Both the position numbers and the translations under genes were made by a program. This document shows positions 11,812 to 23,877 of a stretch of 64,000 nt of DNA, piece by piece. This stretch comes from Phoma sp. XZ068 (Eukaryota; Ascomycota; Dothideomycetes; Pleosporales; Didymellaceae). Within the stretch, counting starts at the first letter, position 1. The number at the start of each line of letters is the position of its first letter. The notes below the pieces were generated by a model. The model searched no databases. It worked only from the letters and a program-made list of their open reading frames with translations, and was not told where the DNA came from. The stretch is from NCBI GenBank assembly GCA_004835665.1, contig RBKR01000009.1, forward strand, positions 1,632,588 to 1,696,587. The letters run 5' to 3'.

Positions 11812-13568
11812 ATGTTTCTCGCGGGGCTTTTGTCCTTGTTAGCGCTCGTTGGCGTGGTTGTTGGTTGGTCTGCGGTGACACTACAGGCAAACATTGCAAA
11901 GGCAAAGACCACAGGTCTACCAATTCTCGTGAGATGGATCGACCTTACGAACCCGTTGTGGATGATGTTTGGCAGCACTATCGTGCTCAAGTGTCGCGCC
12001 TGGAACATTGGTACCGAATATTTCCATCGATTTTACTTTTTCGGGTGGGAAGCGAACGAGAGACATGCTATACATGGAGAGCTGGGCCCTGCATACATGC
12101 TGGTTACACCTGGCTGCAACTATCTCAGCATTAGCGATCCGCAAGTAATCTCAGATGTAATACATCGTCGCGTCGACTTCCGCCGTAACATGGAGCAGTT
12201 CGCTGTGGTCAACGTCTACGGCAAGAACCTCTCTACGGTTGACGATGATGAATGGAAGAAGCATCGCAAGATCACGGCTGTAACGTTTACTGAGAAGAAC
12301 AACGAACTTGTCTGGCGCCAGTCGCTCGCGCAGGCGCGTGGGATGCTCGACTATTGGCTCAAACGTCCATCAGTCAACACCATCGCCGACGACACTAAAG
12401 TGTTCACGCTTAACGTCTTGGCTGCTGCAATCTTCAACAAACCATATCCATTCGAGAGTATTTCCGACTCAAAGACTACCGGTGACAAACAAGATGATTC
12501 ATCTCTGTATCGCGACTCATTAGGAAAGATCCTTGGTTATATCATCCCCATTTTCATCTTTGGCGAGCAGGGTTTGCAATCCTGGTGGACACCGAAGTCC
12601 TGGAAGTCCGCTGGAACTGCTATTGCCACCTTCCGGGCCTACGTGACCAGACTTATCCAGGAAGAACGCGACAATATGGATCGCGGCGATCAGAGGAACC
12701 AACATCTCGTGGCGTCATTAGTGCGAGCTTCTGCAAGCGAGATGCGAGAGAACATTAATTCTGTCCCGGGAAGGAGGGACATGACATTGACTGAGGAAGA
12801 AATCATCAGTAACCTTTTCGTCTTCGCATTTGCTGGAAACGATACCACCGCCGTATCTCTTGCTCACCTTCTTGTGGACCTCGCAGCTCATCCAGATATT
12901 CAAGAGTGGATAGCTGAGGAGCTTCATTACTATCTGCCTCATAATGATGCATCAATGTGGGACTACAAGGTTTACTCCCAATTGAAGCGATGTCTTGCTG
13001 TGATGGTAAGTTGAGTTCCCATAAAAGACTGAACAGTATGACTCACAATTCTGAGATGGAATCGCTTCGCCTCAATCACCCGCTTGGCCAGTTAGCCAAA
13101 GTCACCAGCGTAGCCCAGCCGCTTCAGATCGGTGAAAAAAACATTGTCGTTCCGCCCGGCACCTCGATTCATCTGAATACCGTAGCAATGCACACCGACC
13201 CAAAGTACTGGGATGAAGATGCTATGCAGTATAATCCCCGGCGATTTATCTCCATAACAAAAGGGTCCTCACCAAACTTGGAGAGCGAAGTCCTTGCATC
13301 TGACACACAGCCGCACTTTCTGCCCTGGGCGACTGGTCAACGTGTGTGCCCAGGCAAAAAGTTCTCTCAGGTCGAGGTTGTGGCTGCGCTAGCGCTCATC
13401 TTTCGAGACTACACTGTGCAACCAGTGCCTCGTTCTGGTGAGAATATGGACCAGGCGCGCAGCCGGATCTTCAAGACTGGCATGGAAGTCGATCATGAGG
13501 GGCATATCCTGCACGAAATCAGATGCCCTGAGTCAATCGCCCTTACATGGAGGAAGCGGGATCAGTAG
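11812..13568 (+). CDS. Cytochrome P450 monooxygenase
   Basis: Two exons (11812-13005 and 13056-13568) with a 50-nt intron starting GTAAGT; 568 aa. An N-terminal membrane anchor (LLSLLALVGVVVG) precedes the catalytic domain. Seen: 'EWKKHRKITAVTFTEKNNELVW' region (C helix), I-helix oxygen-activation motif 'FAFAGNDTTAV', K-helix E-x-x-R in 'MESLRLNHP' immediately after the intron, 'YNPRRF' (PERF-like), and the haem loop 'LPWATGQRVCPGKKF' with the thiolate Cys. All key residues are present. It would sit on the ER membrane and hydroxylate an unknown substrate using a P450 reductase. A pseudogenised permease follows tail to tail 200 bp away. CYP family not assigned. Confidence 0.93.
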
Positions 13569-13768
13569 ACTGTGATTCTTCGTGCAATGAGAGAGTTCAT
13601 TTGAGTACAGCATGGCTAACGCAAGGAATAGTGCTTAGTTGGCAAAATGAAGAGGAAGGTTGGACCCTCATTGTCACTGACAAAGAGTCGCTCCTCGGCA
13701 AGGCAGTCACCTCAATGTCTACATGTACGCTGGAAACCCCACTGAAGCCGTGGAACGCGGCGTGAACC

Positions 13769-15481
13769 TCAGACCTTGGCTCTTTCTTCCAGCTCGTGCG
13801 ACGACCTCAGACTCTTTTCCCTGTCCAAAAAGACCCGCTGTTCAGTCTTGCTCTTTCCCACGTCTACAAAGAAGTACAGCCAGACACAACTTGCTAGACT
13901 AAGCGAAAACAAGAAGTAGAAGGGGCTGCTGTTGTTTCCTGTCTCATCAATAATAGCGCTGCTGACCAATGGACCTATAAAAGCGCTTGTCTTGCCGATT
14001 ATAGAGAAAAGGCTGAAAAAGAGGAATTCTTTGCCCTGTGGTGTGACCTCGCTGATCATTGTCTGTGAATAGCTGTACCACGGACAGACTAAAAGGCCAT
14101 AAAATGCCTGGTAGGCCCAGACTTCCCAACTCTTATGAAAGCCGAAGGCTTGTGTCCAAATGCCCACCAGGCCCCACGCGTCCAGTAAGACAATGCTGAT
14201 AGCAATAGCCATGAACATAGTTTTGGTTGAGAGCTTGTAGTACTGCTGAATACGCCAGAAGGCGCCAATTCCAACTGCTTGTGCGGCAATACCAACGATA
14301 AGGAGGTAGGTCAACTGCAGACTGTTGAACGCGACAATCTCGTTCTGGAGCGTACCAATTACAGTGACCGTCGTGTTGAGGCTGTCGCCGAGAAGGAAGT
14401 ATCCGATTAGGTAGGCCAGGCTTTGGCGCAGCTGCCAAACTTGACCAAGAGCATATTACAGTTGCTTGATACCCGCTAGTACAATGTTGGTGCCTGGGTC
14501 TTGGCCTGGCCGTCTCGTCTCCAGGACAAACCAGGGGATAGCGCATATAATCCACACTCCAGTCGCAAAGGCGATAAGGACTGACAGGCCCTAGTTGTTG
14601 TTCTCCGCACTATCATTCACGTGGAAACTAAACATTATGCCAACGATGATAGCAAGGACAAAGACCTCGACAACCGATTGGACATAGAATGCAGTATTTG
14701 AGATTTCATTCCTCTTCATCATATCCGCGAACTCGTAATCGTTGTGGGATATGCTGCCATTAGCGAGCTCTCTGGCTTTGAAGCGCACTTCTTTTGTGTT
14801 TCTTGCTAAGCCAGGGAAAACTGCAGACCAGAAAGTGGTAGTCGTTTGGTATGCAATGAGACCGACGATGTATCTGAGAGAGTAAGTAAATGCGAAACAA
14901 AAGTCTCAAGCAAGTGTCACTAACAGGCCTGCGCCAATCTGCCAGTCTTCCCGGGTATGTACTCCCAACCAACCAAAGCCAATACCGAATGCGACAATTG
15001 AGAGGCCGATGAGGATGTTAGGTCTCCATGTGCCGAAGTCTGCGAAGGAACCAAGGACAAGGAAGACCAGGATTTGGATAGCAAAGCTAATCCCATTGCA
15101 CAACAATACAATACTGTTGACAGTTCGGGTCCTGCCCAAGAAATGCAGTGTATCTTCTTCTCCGGCAGCTGCGTATACGAGGTTCTGGAACGCCGTAGGG
15201 GCAAAATTGAATAGTGTGAGGCCGTTATCGCCGACATAGTAGCTGCGTTATTGGAGTCAGAACGAATATGATTGAACTCGGCAGCTTGGTACAGAATCGT
15301 GACTGTGGATGAGATTTACATACCAGTAATACGCCCAAAGCTCCTTTTTCGTTGTCTCGTACTTACTATCGAACTGGTCCGTCGTGGCAAGCACCTCTCC
15401 GCTAGCGACATCTATCACATCGCCTGTGGTTTCCTTGGCCAACTCACTAAGCGGGGCGAAGCTTGGGTCATTTGATGCCAT
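13769..15481 (-). pseudogene. Atg22-like MFS (vacuolar permease family), decayed
   Basis: Exons 15481-15324, 15242-14925 and 14873-13769, with introns 15243-15323 and 14874-14924. The product resembles Atg22/UMF1-type permeases of the vacuole membrane (amino-acid efflux after autophagy): 'KKELWAYY', then 'YYVGDNGLTLFNFAPTAFQN', then many membrane helices, and 'AYQAFYGLLVCPWYSYSQTM' and 'EFLFFSLFSIIGKTSAFIGP' near the end, characteristic of the family. The same frame carries TAG at 14591-14593 and TAA at 14456-14458, each where a glutamine codon would restore the frame. Fungi usually keep an intact vacuolar copy elsewhere, so this is probably a dispensable paralogue. A 30-nt intron could in principle remove the first stop but would be abnormally short. 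Confidence 0.85.
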
Positions 15482-15944
15482 TGCAATATTGAGTGGTCAC
15501 ACGTCACACCAAGTATTAACAAGGGCCTGGAAAGTCTTGGGCATGGGCATCTTATCTAAGTCATAGAACTGGCTATTAGATAGTGAAGTGTTATCTGGTA
15601 CCTTCTGCTTGTGTCAAGCTGATAATTACTTAAGTATCGCCTATCAAATGCTTCAATTTGAGCGTACATAGCTTGAATTGGACCCCAGCATGTGAAGCAC
15701 GTGACCGGAGTTTGCGGATATCGGGCCGCCCCGTGGGGGAGACTCTGGGCAACAGATACGACTTGTTTACCTTTGTAGTTACTGTTTGTAGGTCTTCAAT
15801 AGCTTAGAAGAGAAGAGGGTTTCTCCATTTAATTGCATATGTATTGATAGTACTGGTTGCAACCTACCTAGATACTTGGAGCCGGAGACACAACCATACT
15901 TTGTGGGCAAATTGAAAGTCCTTGAAAAAAGAATCAACTGCGAT

Positions 15945-18044
15945 ATGAAGGTCGCTAATGAAACAATGGATGGAAAGCGACATATAATAATCATTGGAGC
16001 TGGGTTAGTTTCATTCGAACTTCCAGTATCGTTGCTTACGAGAACAGTGTCTCTGGCATTTTACTAGGTTCGTCACTGCGCCAGCGCCGAAAACAAGGGA
16101 TGTCAAAACTGAGCTGTCTTGTGTCTAGCCCACCACTTCAAGAAGTATTCATCAAATGCATATACATTCCAAATTGTGGAGAAGAACCACGATGTTGGAG
16201 GCACGTGGCTTGAGAATACCTACCCTGGTATGAACGGAGATCGATTCCGATGTCAGAGAATTACGACTGACTTCCCCAGGTTGCGCGTGCGACGTGCCAA
16301 GCGATATCTACCAGTACTCCTTTGCACCAACCAAAACCTGGTCCAAATTGTTCGTGCTTAATTTCTTCACATAATTGGACTAATGCTAATCTGAGCTTTC
16401 ATGTACAGATTTGCATCTTCTGGAGAGATCCAGAAGTACCTCTCGAAAGTAGTCAGTCACTTTGATTTGAGGAATCACATTGAATTTGACACGACAGTGA
16501 AAAAATGTGCTTGGGTAGAGCATGAAAGCAAATGGATGGTTGACACGGAACATAATGGCGTTCTGACCTTCGGGAGAAAAGCCGATGTCTTAATCAACGC
16601 CGCGGGAATCTTGAACCACTACCAGTACCCTGACATACCTGGCCTTGACAGCTATAAGGGCTGTCTAATGCACACTGCGGACTGGGACCACTCAGTGGAT
16701 CTAGCGGGAAAAAATGTGAGCGTCATCGGAGCAGGAGCAAGCGCCGTACAAGTGATACCCCAGATCCAACCCCTGGTCAAACAACTCTCCGTGTACATCC
16801 GAACCCCATCTTGGATTACCACGCTACCTGATAGCTTTCAAGAAATCGACAACAACCCCAATAAAACCACAGATGACTATCTGCACCACTGTAAGGGGCT
16901 CGAAAGCTATTATAATAAACTCTTTCCAGTCTTCTATCGCGACTCAGACACGCAGGTGCAGAAGCACCAGGAGATTGCTCTATGGATGGAACAACGCATC
17001 GCAAACCCCGCCCTACGCAAGAATCTCATCCCTGACTACGAACTCGGCTGTCGTAGAATTAGCCCTGGAGCGCCGTTCCTCCGCGCTCTACAAGAACCTA
17101 ATGTCAAATGCGTCTTCAGTCCCATCGCAGCATGCAAGCCAGACGGTCTCGAGACCCATGACGGACTCGAGGCATCCGACGTCATAATCGCCGCAACGGG
17201 CTTCAATACATCATTCCGCCCGCGGTTTCCCTTGCTGGGGCAGGAAGGCATAGATCTCAGAGATTTGTGGAAAGACGATCCGGCGTCTTATATGGGTCTC
17301 GGATGTGCTGGCTTTCCGAACTACTTGTCCATGCTTGGTCCTAATTGTCCGGTTGCCAACGGTAGTTTGATTGGTATGTATGAAGCTTGACGTAAGATTC
17401 AACGGTTTCTTCAAGCTGAGAACTTTGCAGGCAGTCTTGAAGCGATGGCCGATTTTATCGTTCGGCTTCTCAGGCGCGTTGACAATTTCGGTGTCTCTAC
17501 GTTTGCGCCGGACAAAGGCGCACAGGACGACTTCAACCTACAAGTCGACGAGTTCATGAAGGATGCTGTTTGGACCGGGAACTGCACAAGCTGGTGTATG
17601 TCTGAACTTTTTTCGTGCACGATGTCACCCTTTCTGTTTTGAAGGAGAGGTAGAGTATCGTACTAACTCACGTTAACAGATAAACGCGGGCACAACGGAA
17701 AAGTAACAGCCGTATGGCCAGGAAGCAGTCTCCACTACCGCGAAGTGCTCGAACAGGACCGCTGGGAAGACTGGAACTGGACTTATCCTGGCGGACGCTA
17801 TAAGATGTGGGGCAAGGGTGAGTCTGAAGTTGAGAAAGCAGGTGGCGATCACAGCCATTACCTAGAGCATGGGCCACTGTTACCGATTTCTCTCCTCGCT
17901 GAGAAAGGTTACCGTAAGGATTCGAAAACAGAACCAAGCAACGGGCTGGAGAATAAGCAGAATGGTTGGTTGAGTTGTAGATCGAACGACAGATCGGGTG
18001 AGCCGGTGAGCGATCAGTTGGTTAGCGAGATAACGAGCATTTAG
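15945..18044 (+). CDS. Baeyer-Villiger-type flavin monooxygenase
   Basis: Seven exons: 15945-16003, 16048-16067, 16129-16227, 16280-16349, 16409-17373, 17431-17595 and 17680-18044. They sum to 1743 nt, giving 580 aa. Splicing restores the FAD Rossmann motif 'IIIIGAGVSGILLAHHF' (across a 20-nt exon), 'VGGTWLENTYPGCACDVPS' and 'YQYSFAPTKTWSKLFASSGE'. The second dinucleotide fold reads 'VSVIGAGASAVQ'. 'YKGCLMHTADWD' matches the Baeyer-Villiger fingerprint (aromatic-x-G-x3-H-x3-W-D), and 'AATGF' precedes the C-terminal domain. It would use NADPH and O2 to insert oxygen into a ketone or aldehyde, as in the 4-hydroxyacetophenone monooxygenase group. The start is the ATG nearest the FAD motif. No lesions are visible. 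The last ~90 residues are polar and less family-like. Confidence 0.88.
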
Positions 18045-18461
18045 ACTTTGAATACAAGCCACAAACCAGCCTACGATACGCTGACGAGACAAGCTCGTGA
18101 CGTATTAGAGCGTCATGGGAGTGTGTATGTTCCCTGCTATTGACATGTGCCTACCTTCTGCGTGGCCCCACTGTGCCATACTTGTCTTTGCGCTCTTAGC
18201 TAGATAGCCAACAATAAGGTCTATTGCTTTTGGAGCCTACAGTCATATCAATGCATATTTTAGATGCCCCTTCTGTAGCGAGAATGTTAAGCCGCACAAG
18301 ACCTAATGCGCGCCATGTCTTCTAGAACATGAACTGTCTCATTGACATGTATTGCAATTTGGAATGCGGAACGCTTTGAACAACACTCAGAATGATATGG
18401 TAAATATTACCGTCTAGTATGCTGTAAATACGAGTTGAGCTCATGGGACCTTGATATTGAA
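18045..18461. other. Intergenic between convergent genes
   Basis: About 420 bp between the stops of the flavin monooxygenase (+) and the amine oxidase (-). It must contain both 3' ends. I see no gene, repeat or structured element. Confidence 0.6.
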
Positions 18462-19862
18462 CTACAAAAGCGCCTTCTCCTGCTGCGTGAACTCGCGGCG
18501 CGCCGGTCCCCCACGACTCCCATCGCCGTGAAATGTGTCTTTGCGATCCTTGTACTCCGTTCTAAATCGCCATTTCTGCTTCAAGTCCGGTGACAGTGTG
18601 CGCTCAAGCCCCTGCGTTACGTACTTGCCCAGCACCGGGAGGAACTTGAATGCACTGTTAGAGCACTAGGGTCAGCCGGGCTTCCACATTGAGTTTGCGA
18701 AGGGATAAATCGGAACTTACTGTCCACTTCCGGCTGTAGCGAGAAAGAGATTGGAGTGGTCGGGGTGGTAGTCGATAATGAATTCCCCGGAGGGTGTGTC
18801 GTTGTACCAGCAGACAGCGACGCGGTCGAATTTACGATCTGCGAGGGAGGGGAGTATGGTTTGCAAGCCGGAGCGCAATCGGGTCACGCCGTCCGCGGGA
18901 GCGAAATTGGTGCGCTTGCTTCGGGCCGTTGTTGGAGGGAGAGAAAGACCGCTTTGGTCGGTTGTTCGTGTGTAGCCCCAGCCGTGTACGGCGACTTTCA
19001 GGACTCGGGCCTCTGGGTGAGGTGGGAAGCAAAACCAACCGGAATCGTAATCTATGTATAGTGGGAGGTCTTTGTAGGCTTCCATCTCAGCGTCTGTTAG
19101 GTTAATGAATGCTAAGACTTGCGCGGTGGAAATCGTTGAGTTGTACATGGATGCTAGTTTTGGCGACCAAGCGCCAGCAGCGAGAATGAAGTAGTCCCCT
19201 GGGATGACATGACCGCTCTCTGCTTGTGCAGCAATGATTTTGCCAGTGGAATCGTCTGTCTGTAAGGCAGTGACGGTACCTTGTTTACCGCATACGAAAG
19301 ACACGCCCCCTTCAATACATTGGTTTCGAAGAACGGCAATAGCCTTCTGTGCATCAGCCCAACCGGAGCTGCGATTGCAGTATCCCGACAGGTTTGAGTG
19401 AACCGTGTCACCATACAGAATTGGAAACTCAGCTTTGATAGCTTCTTGGCTCGGCATTGGTTCCCACGGGTGGTTTAGACCATCAAGGGCATCTGTGCAT
19501 TTGTCGAGGTGTGTCCGTCCGTATGCTTTGCTTGCGATGAAGGCATTTGGTCCATGATAGAAAATCCCATGGAACTTTGGATCAGCATACCAGACATCGA
19601 AAGCTTCTTTTGCAAGCTTGGCATATACAGGATCGCGATAGTCGAACCGTATCACTCGCGAGATGTCTACGCTGGAGCCATCTGGTACCTTGATTGGTTT
19701 CAATCAGTTTCAACCCACATTTGCTCGGACTAGGATACGAACTGGAGGAACATGGCGATCTAGAACCGTGATGTTCTTGTACCCTTTGCGTGCCAATTCT
19801 ACAGCTGTTGATAAGCCAAAAACCCCTGCGCCCACTATAATGAGCCGACTATGTGTATGCAT
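18462..19862 (-). CDS. FAD-dependent amine oxidase (sarcosine / pipecolate / fructosyl-amino-acid oxidase type)
   Basis: Three exons: 19862-19752, 19688-18721 and 18654-18462. They sum to 1272 nt, giving 423 aa. The N-terminus has the FAD fold 'LIIVGAGVFGLSTAVELARKG', then 'VPDGSSVDISRVIRFDYRDP', a segment shared by fungal secondary-amine oxidases. 'AAGAWSP', 'CWYNDTPSGEFIIDYHPDHSN' and 'ATAGSGHAFKFLPVLGKYV' (completed by splicing at 18655-18720) complete the DAO domain; the flavin-linking Cys region is consistent with covalent FAD. It would oxidise an N-substituted amino acid to aldehyde, amine and H2O2. The first intron donor is unusual (GTTCCT), but it alone keeps the frame; a 1-nt indel nearby is the alternative. 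It is divergent from the cupin gene 289 bp away. Confidence 0.88.
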
Positions 19863-20151
19863 TGTGTGTCCAATACCTTGCTGACAACACTGAAAGCCTC
19901 AATTATGAAGTGTAGCCTATTTATTGGTAACAGGGTTGGCCATGTGATGTTGAAAATCACCCGATGCTAGGAGCACATGCTGGAGGAAAGACTTGGCGAT
20001 GAAAGTGGGCATTGAGGCGGGAACGGAAGCGGGAGTGACACGGTATCGATGCCGGCGCTAAATTTTAAGGTCATGCACTGTCCATTTCATTTGTTCGACT
20101 CCTCACGCACGCAAGATCACGATTACAGCTGCTCCAGGACGAACTTATACC
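19863..20151. promoter_or_regulatory. Divergent promoter, amine oxidase / cupin, with CGG-N8-CCG
   Basis: 289 bp separate the two ATGs. An inverted CGG pair, CGG (20041-20043) N8 CCG (20052-20054) around a central ATCGAT, lies about 100 bp upstream of the cupin ATG. Zn2Cys6 dimers bind paired CGG triplets, and such a regulator is encoded in this cluster, so this is a candidate operator; that link is inference. Confidence 0.4.
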
Positions 20152-20875
20152 ATGGCCGTCACGTGGCCTGAGCAGTATACTCTTTCAAGTACTACGAACG
20201 TCCCAAACAACGTCTTGCCAGCTTTAATTTACCGAACTGTGCTTCCGACCCCTATAGATTCTGAGGTCACGAAGCGTTTATGTGAGGGAAATGGTTGGGA
20301 GAAACGGGTGTGTATTTGAGAACAGATGATTTCCATTTATTCTTACGCTGACCACCCTCCAGGGCGAGTGGGGGGAAATCAAGATACCACATTTCCACCC
20401 CAACACTCATGAATGTTACGGTACGTAAATCGATGCTATAGATCAGTCTACCCAGCTAATTTGGGACTACATAGCTATAATTCGAGGAAGCTCGTGTCTG
20501 GCTCTTGGGCGAGGAAAGAAAGACGAAGGCACAGATGGCATTGAGGTCAACGTCTATACGGGGGATGTGATCATTATCCCAGCAGGTGTTTCGCACCGTT
20601 CTCTGAGTTCTGAGGGTGACTTCAGGTATATTGGTGTATATCCCCAAGTAAGTCTGTGATGCGGAGATTGCGTATGAGTTTTAGCCCTGGTTGACCAATC
20701 ACAGGCGGCTCCACGATGGCGGAACAACCACTGCGAAGGCAATGAACCAATGGATGCACTGACCCGGGAAATCGACAACGTCGATATACCCGATTCCGAT
20801 CCCATATTCGGCGCCAATGGTCCTTTAAGTCAAATCTGGAAGTCCGCACGAGCCAAATCTCGGGCGAGGCTGTGA
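20152..20875 (+). CDS. Cupin-domain protein (YjlB-like)
   Basis: Four exons: 20152-20307, 20363-20420, 20475-20647 and 20705-20875. They sum to 558 nt, giving 185 aa. The cupin metal-binding motif 1 is 'PHFHPNTHECYGAIIRG' (H-x-H-x(n)-E pattern) and motif 2 is 'GDVIIIPAGVSHRSL'. 'FRYIGVYPQAAPRW' follows, as in the small YjlB-type cupins. Function is unknown; these proteins bind a divalent metal and often accompany catabolic or oxidase genes. It ends 82 bp from the convergent regulator gene. The introns are 54-57 nt and all GT..AG. Confidence 0.86.
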
Positions 20876-20957
20876 ACCCGTCTCAGAGTGGCTGGGGGGT
20901 TGGTCGGCATGAACGACCGAGAGTAGGGAGGATGGGTTACGTTCCATTTTCATCTCG

Positions 20958-23503
20958 TCATTGTACCATGTGAGGATGGTCTGACTCGAAATCGACAGGG
21001 AAATAGTCCAACGCAGATGGGCCAGATAAAGACATATCGACGTACGACCGGACTGCGATGTTTTCCAGCCTGGAATTTCCCTGAACCAGCATACCAGCGG
21101 ATGGACTTCGACTTGGACTCTCAGGGATCTCGCAATCCACCACACTTGATGGGCTGCTGAAATCCGGCGGCACGCTGTTCATAGCAGAGTTTGTCCCTTC
21201 GTCGGAAGTGTAACCTGTGTACGATTTGCTAGATGTTGACGCGCAATCAAAGAGTCTCCACATCAATCGCAAGTCTTCTTCCTCAAGGTGTACTTGGTTT
21301 GCCCCGTCAGGTGGGGCTGCACCGTCGTATTCTTCCTCAACATAGTTCAAACTCGGCCGGTGACTAATGCGCGCTTTCAGTTGCTCAAGTAGGGAAGTCT
21401 TGGAAGTGTAAGTTCACCTGTTTGTTGGGTAAGATAGGTTGGGTACTTACGACGACCTGCATGCTCGGCCATTCTTGCGAAAGTCTCTTCACAAAGTCTA
21501 AGCACTTCTCGAACTTTTGCTTCGCAGATACAGCTACTGTGGGGTATTGGCTTGTGGTATGCTCCAGGTGTATTGAAGCTGCAATTGCGACCAGGTGACC
21601 GAGAAAGGGGTCGTGAAGCATCAATCCGGCGGCATCCATATGATTGAGCAGTCTGAAAACCCAATTGGCATGAATCAGAGAAAATTCGTAACACTTTTGT
21701 AGGAACGTTAAGGGAGTTTTGTGCTTAAGTCGCGTAGTTTTGATGTGTATGATGAAAGGGTGGTTTCTAGATAAGTATTTAGCAAGTTCATACGAGAAGC
21801 ATTTTAGATATACGTACAAGCAGCAGTTTACGACAGACAGGGTCAGTTGAAACCGCAACCATACCACGAAGTAGCTTGTCGATCCCGGTTCATCCAGCAC
21901 ACGGGCAGGTGATCCTATACACGATAGAATGTGACCCGCAGTCTCACATCCTAGATGATCTCTCAGATTCGTTCATATAAGTGCAGGAACAGACATACTC
22001 ATTTCAATGTCCAGGATTTTTGTTAATATTGCAGCTCTGGGCGAGTCATGCCTCCAAACAGGCACATCGGTGTTTGAAGGGGGTTGCGCGATGTAGTCGA
22101 TAATACACTCCCAAATCCGAAGAGTCTGTATTTGCAGACAAGCGACATTCTGTGGTGGAAGGGGCGCGCCAGAATCTACCGAGCTCAGCGAGATGTCTTG
22201 CTCAGGTGGTTGGGGAGGAATATCTGGGTGGAAAGGGCCGCTCTGGATTACGGGCAGCTCGAAAGTTGCCGTCGGAGTCGAGGGATTAACCGTGTTTCCC
22301 CCGAGAAGCATTCTGTCCAACATGAAGAGTGACCAGATAATCTCCTGCCTACGAGCTCGATCGGCGAGCTCAAGACCTTCCAGCGACTCGGTGGCCAACA
22401 TATCACGGGCTTGAGCAATTCGTAGCCCTAACGCCACCTGTGCTCGTGCTCTCTCAAGCCATCCATCTGTACAATTACTCGTCAACATGCCACGATCGGA
22501 ATGATTTGAAGTATCGACTCACCTCCTGAATCCACCTGCACCTGAAGACAAAGCCCCTGAAAATAATCATCATCGATCGCGAAAGCACAGTATGCTTTGG
22601 TGAGGAGGTCCCACGAAAGCTGTGTCAGTTTGGCTATGCATTCCATTCGCTCTGGTTCATTTTGGAAGAAAGAATGCCGGGATGAGCGTAAACTGAGAGC
22701 AAGCATAGGATACAATATGATCGGAGGGATGTTGTCATCTATCCTGGATTCAAGTGATCGGGAGTATGCCAGAATCGGACACGGCTGATTGCAGAAATTT
22801 GCAAAATATAGGGCGATGCCCTCTGATATAACTGTGTCTGGTAGTTGCGCATCTTGTATGCTATCAGAACGGTCAGCGGGCGGCAGTCGTTGCCATCGAT
22901 AACAGTCCGTACCATGCATAGGGAGACTGTGGTGCAGGGGGCAGCGAGATCGGCGAGAGTCGTAGTGCGGGATCCTGGGAAGCTCTCGAAGTTCGAAAGT
23001 CATTACTTCGACGACGATAGGCGGAAGGCTCGGCGGACGTAGTTGGATGAGGTAGGCTGAAATTCGTCAGTGTTGATGCGAGACGCTTACTAGAAATCGT
23101 ACTCAATTGCAGCAGCAAGTTGTTTTAGCATCTCTTCAATTGCGCTGAGGCGCCCGGACTGAGAAGGGGTGAGTACGGTGTTGGTAAACGTCGATCGCAC
23201 GCATTACATCGTTGCCAGCCGTATGAGAAACTTCGCCGGTGACGTCGCGGGATTCTATGGACCTTTCGCGAGATCGATGATGAGTTGCATAGACACATTT
23301 TTGCCGTAGTCGCATACAACACGAGCAGTTCGGTCTTTCTCCTGTGCATTTTGACTTCTTGCGACTGCATTGTTGTTAATGGCCAATATTTCGGAGGGGA
23401 CCGATCTATCGGGACGCACGGACCGGCAATTTTCGCAAGCCTGTCTTGCCCGCTTGTTTGTAATGTATGGATAACGTTGGCTGCGCCGCTGCGTTTCTGC
23501 CAT
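20958..23503 (-). CDS. Zn2Cys6 transcription factor with fungal-specific TF domain
   Basis: Nine exons: 23503-23424, 23364-23208, 23158-23091, 23056-22913, 22860-22523, 22466-21999, 21914-21818, 21766-21451 and 21398-20958. They sum to 2109 nt, giving 702 aa. The first intron lies inside the zinc cluster. Spliced, the cluster reads 'ACENCRRRKSKCTGERP' then 'NCSCCMRLRQKCVY', giving the C-x2-C-x6-C-x6-C-x2-C-x6-C order of Gal4-type DNA-binding domains at residues ~23-50. A short heptad-like linker 'RLSAIEEMLKQLAAAIEY' could dimerise. The middle region matches the fungal TF domain ('ARAQVALGLRIAQARDM', 'RRQEIIWSLFMLDRML'). The tail is acidic and Ser-rich (activation-like). It sits between the cupin and the Rieske gene and is divergent from the latter, so it is the likely regulator of this group. 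Confidence 0.9.
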
Positions 23504-23877
23504 CTAGAGGATGTACGTTTGAAGATGTCGTTGCGTAGTCTCGAGAAGCATGCAGATGCGGCCCGGCTACCTAGGTAGGGCATCGCTGACCGTAGTCGGC
23601 GAAGCCCTTGGAAAGGTATCGCACAGACCCTTCCAACCCCGCAAAAGGTGGAGATAAGACTAAACAGTTAAAAGTTCCCTGGGTACGATTTTATTCTAGT
23701 CCGAGTGTAGATTTGATATCCCGAGTGATTGATAGGCCGAACATCGGCGCTTTCACAGTTACAGCCATCCGATCATATGATCGGAACGGCCCAATCACGT
23801 GAGCGGCATTCGCGCAACGACCATCACTCGTATTCTCGTATTCCAATATCAAGATATGGAGTAATATAGAGGATGCG
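23504..23877. promoter_or_regulatory. Divergent promoter, Zn2Cys6 regulator / Rieske oxygenase
   Basis: 374 bp between the two ATGs. It contains a 16-bp perfect palindrome, CCGATCATATGATCGG (23769-23784), which is CCG-N10-CGG, about 95 bp before the Rieske ATG and 265 bp before the regulator ATG. Paired CGG triplets are the usual half-sites of Zn2Cys6 dimers, so this could be an autoregulatory and target operator. Confidence 0.45.

Noticed and set aside
14561..14595. 30-nt intron that would remove the first Atg22-like stop
   Set aside because: Far shorter than the 44-84 nt introns elsewhere in the window, and a second stop at 14456 would remain.
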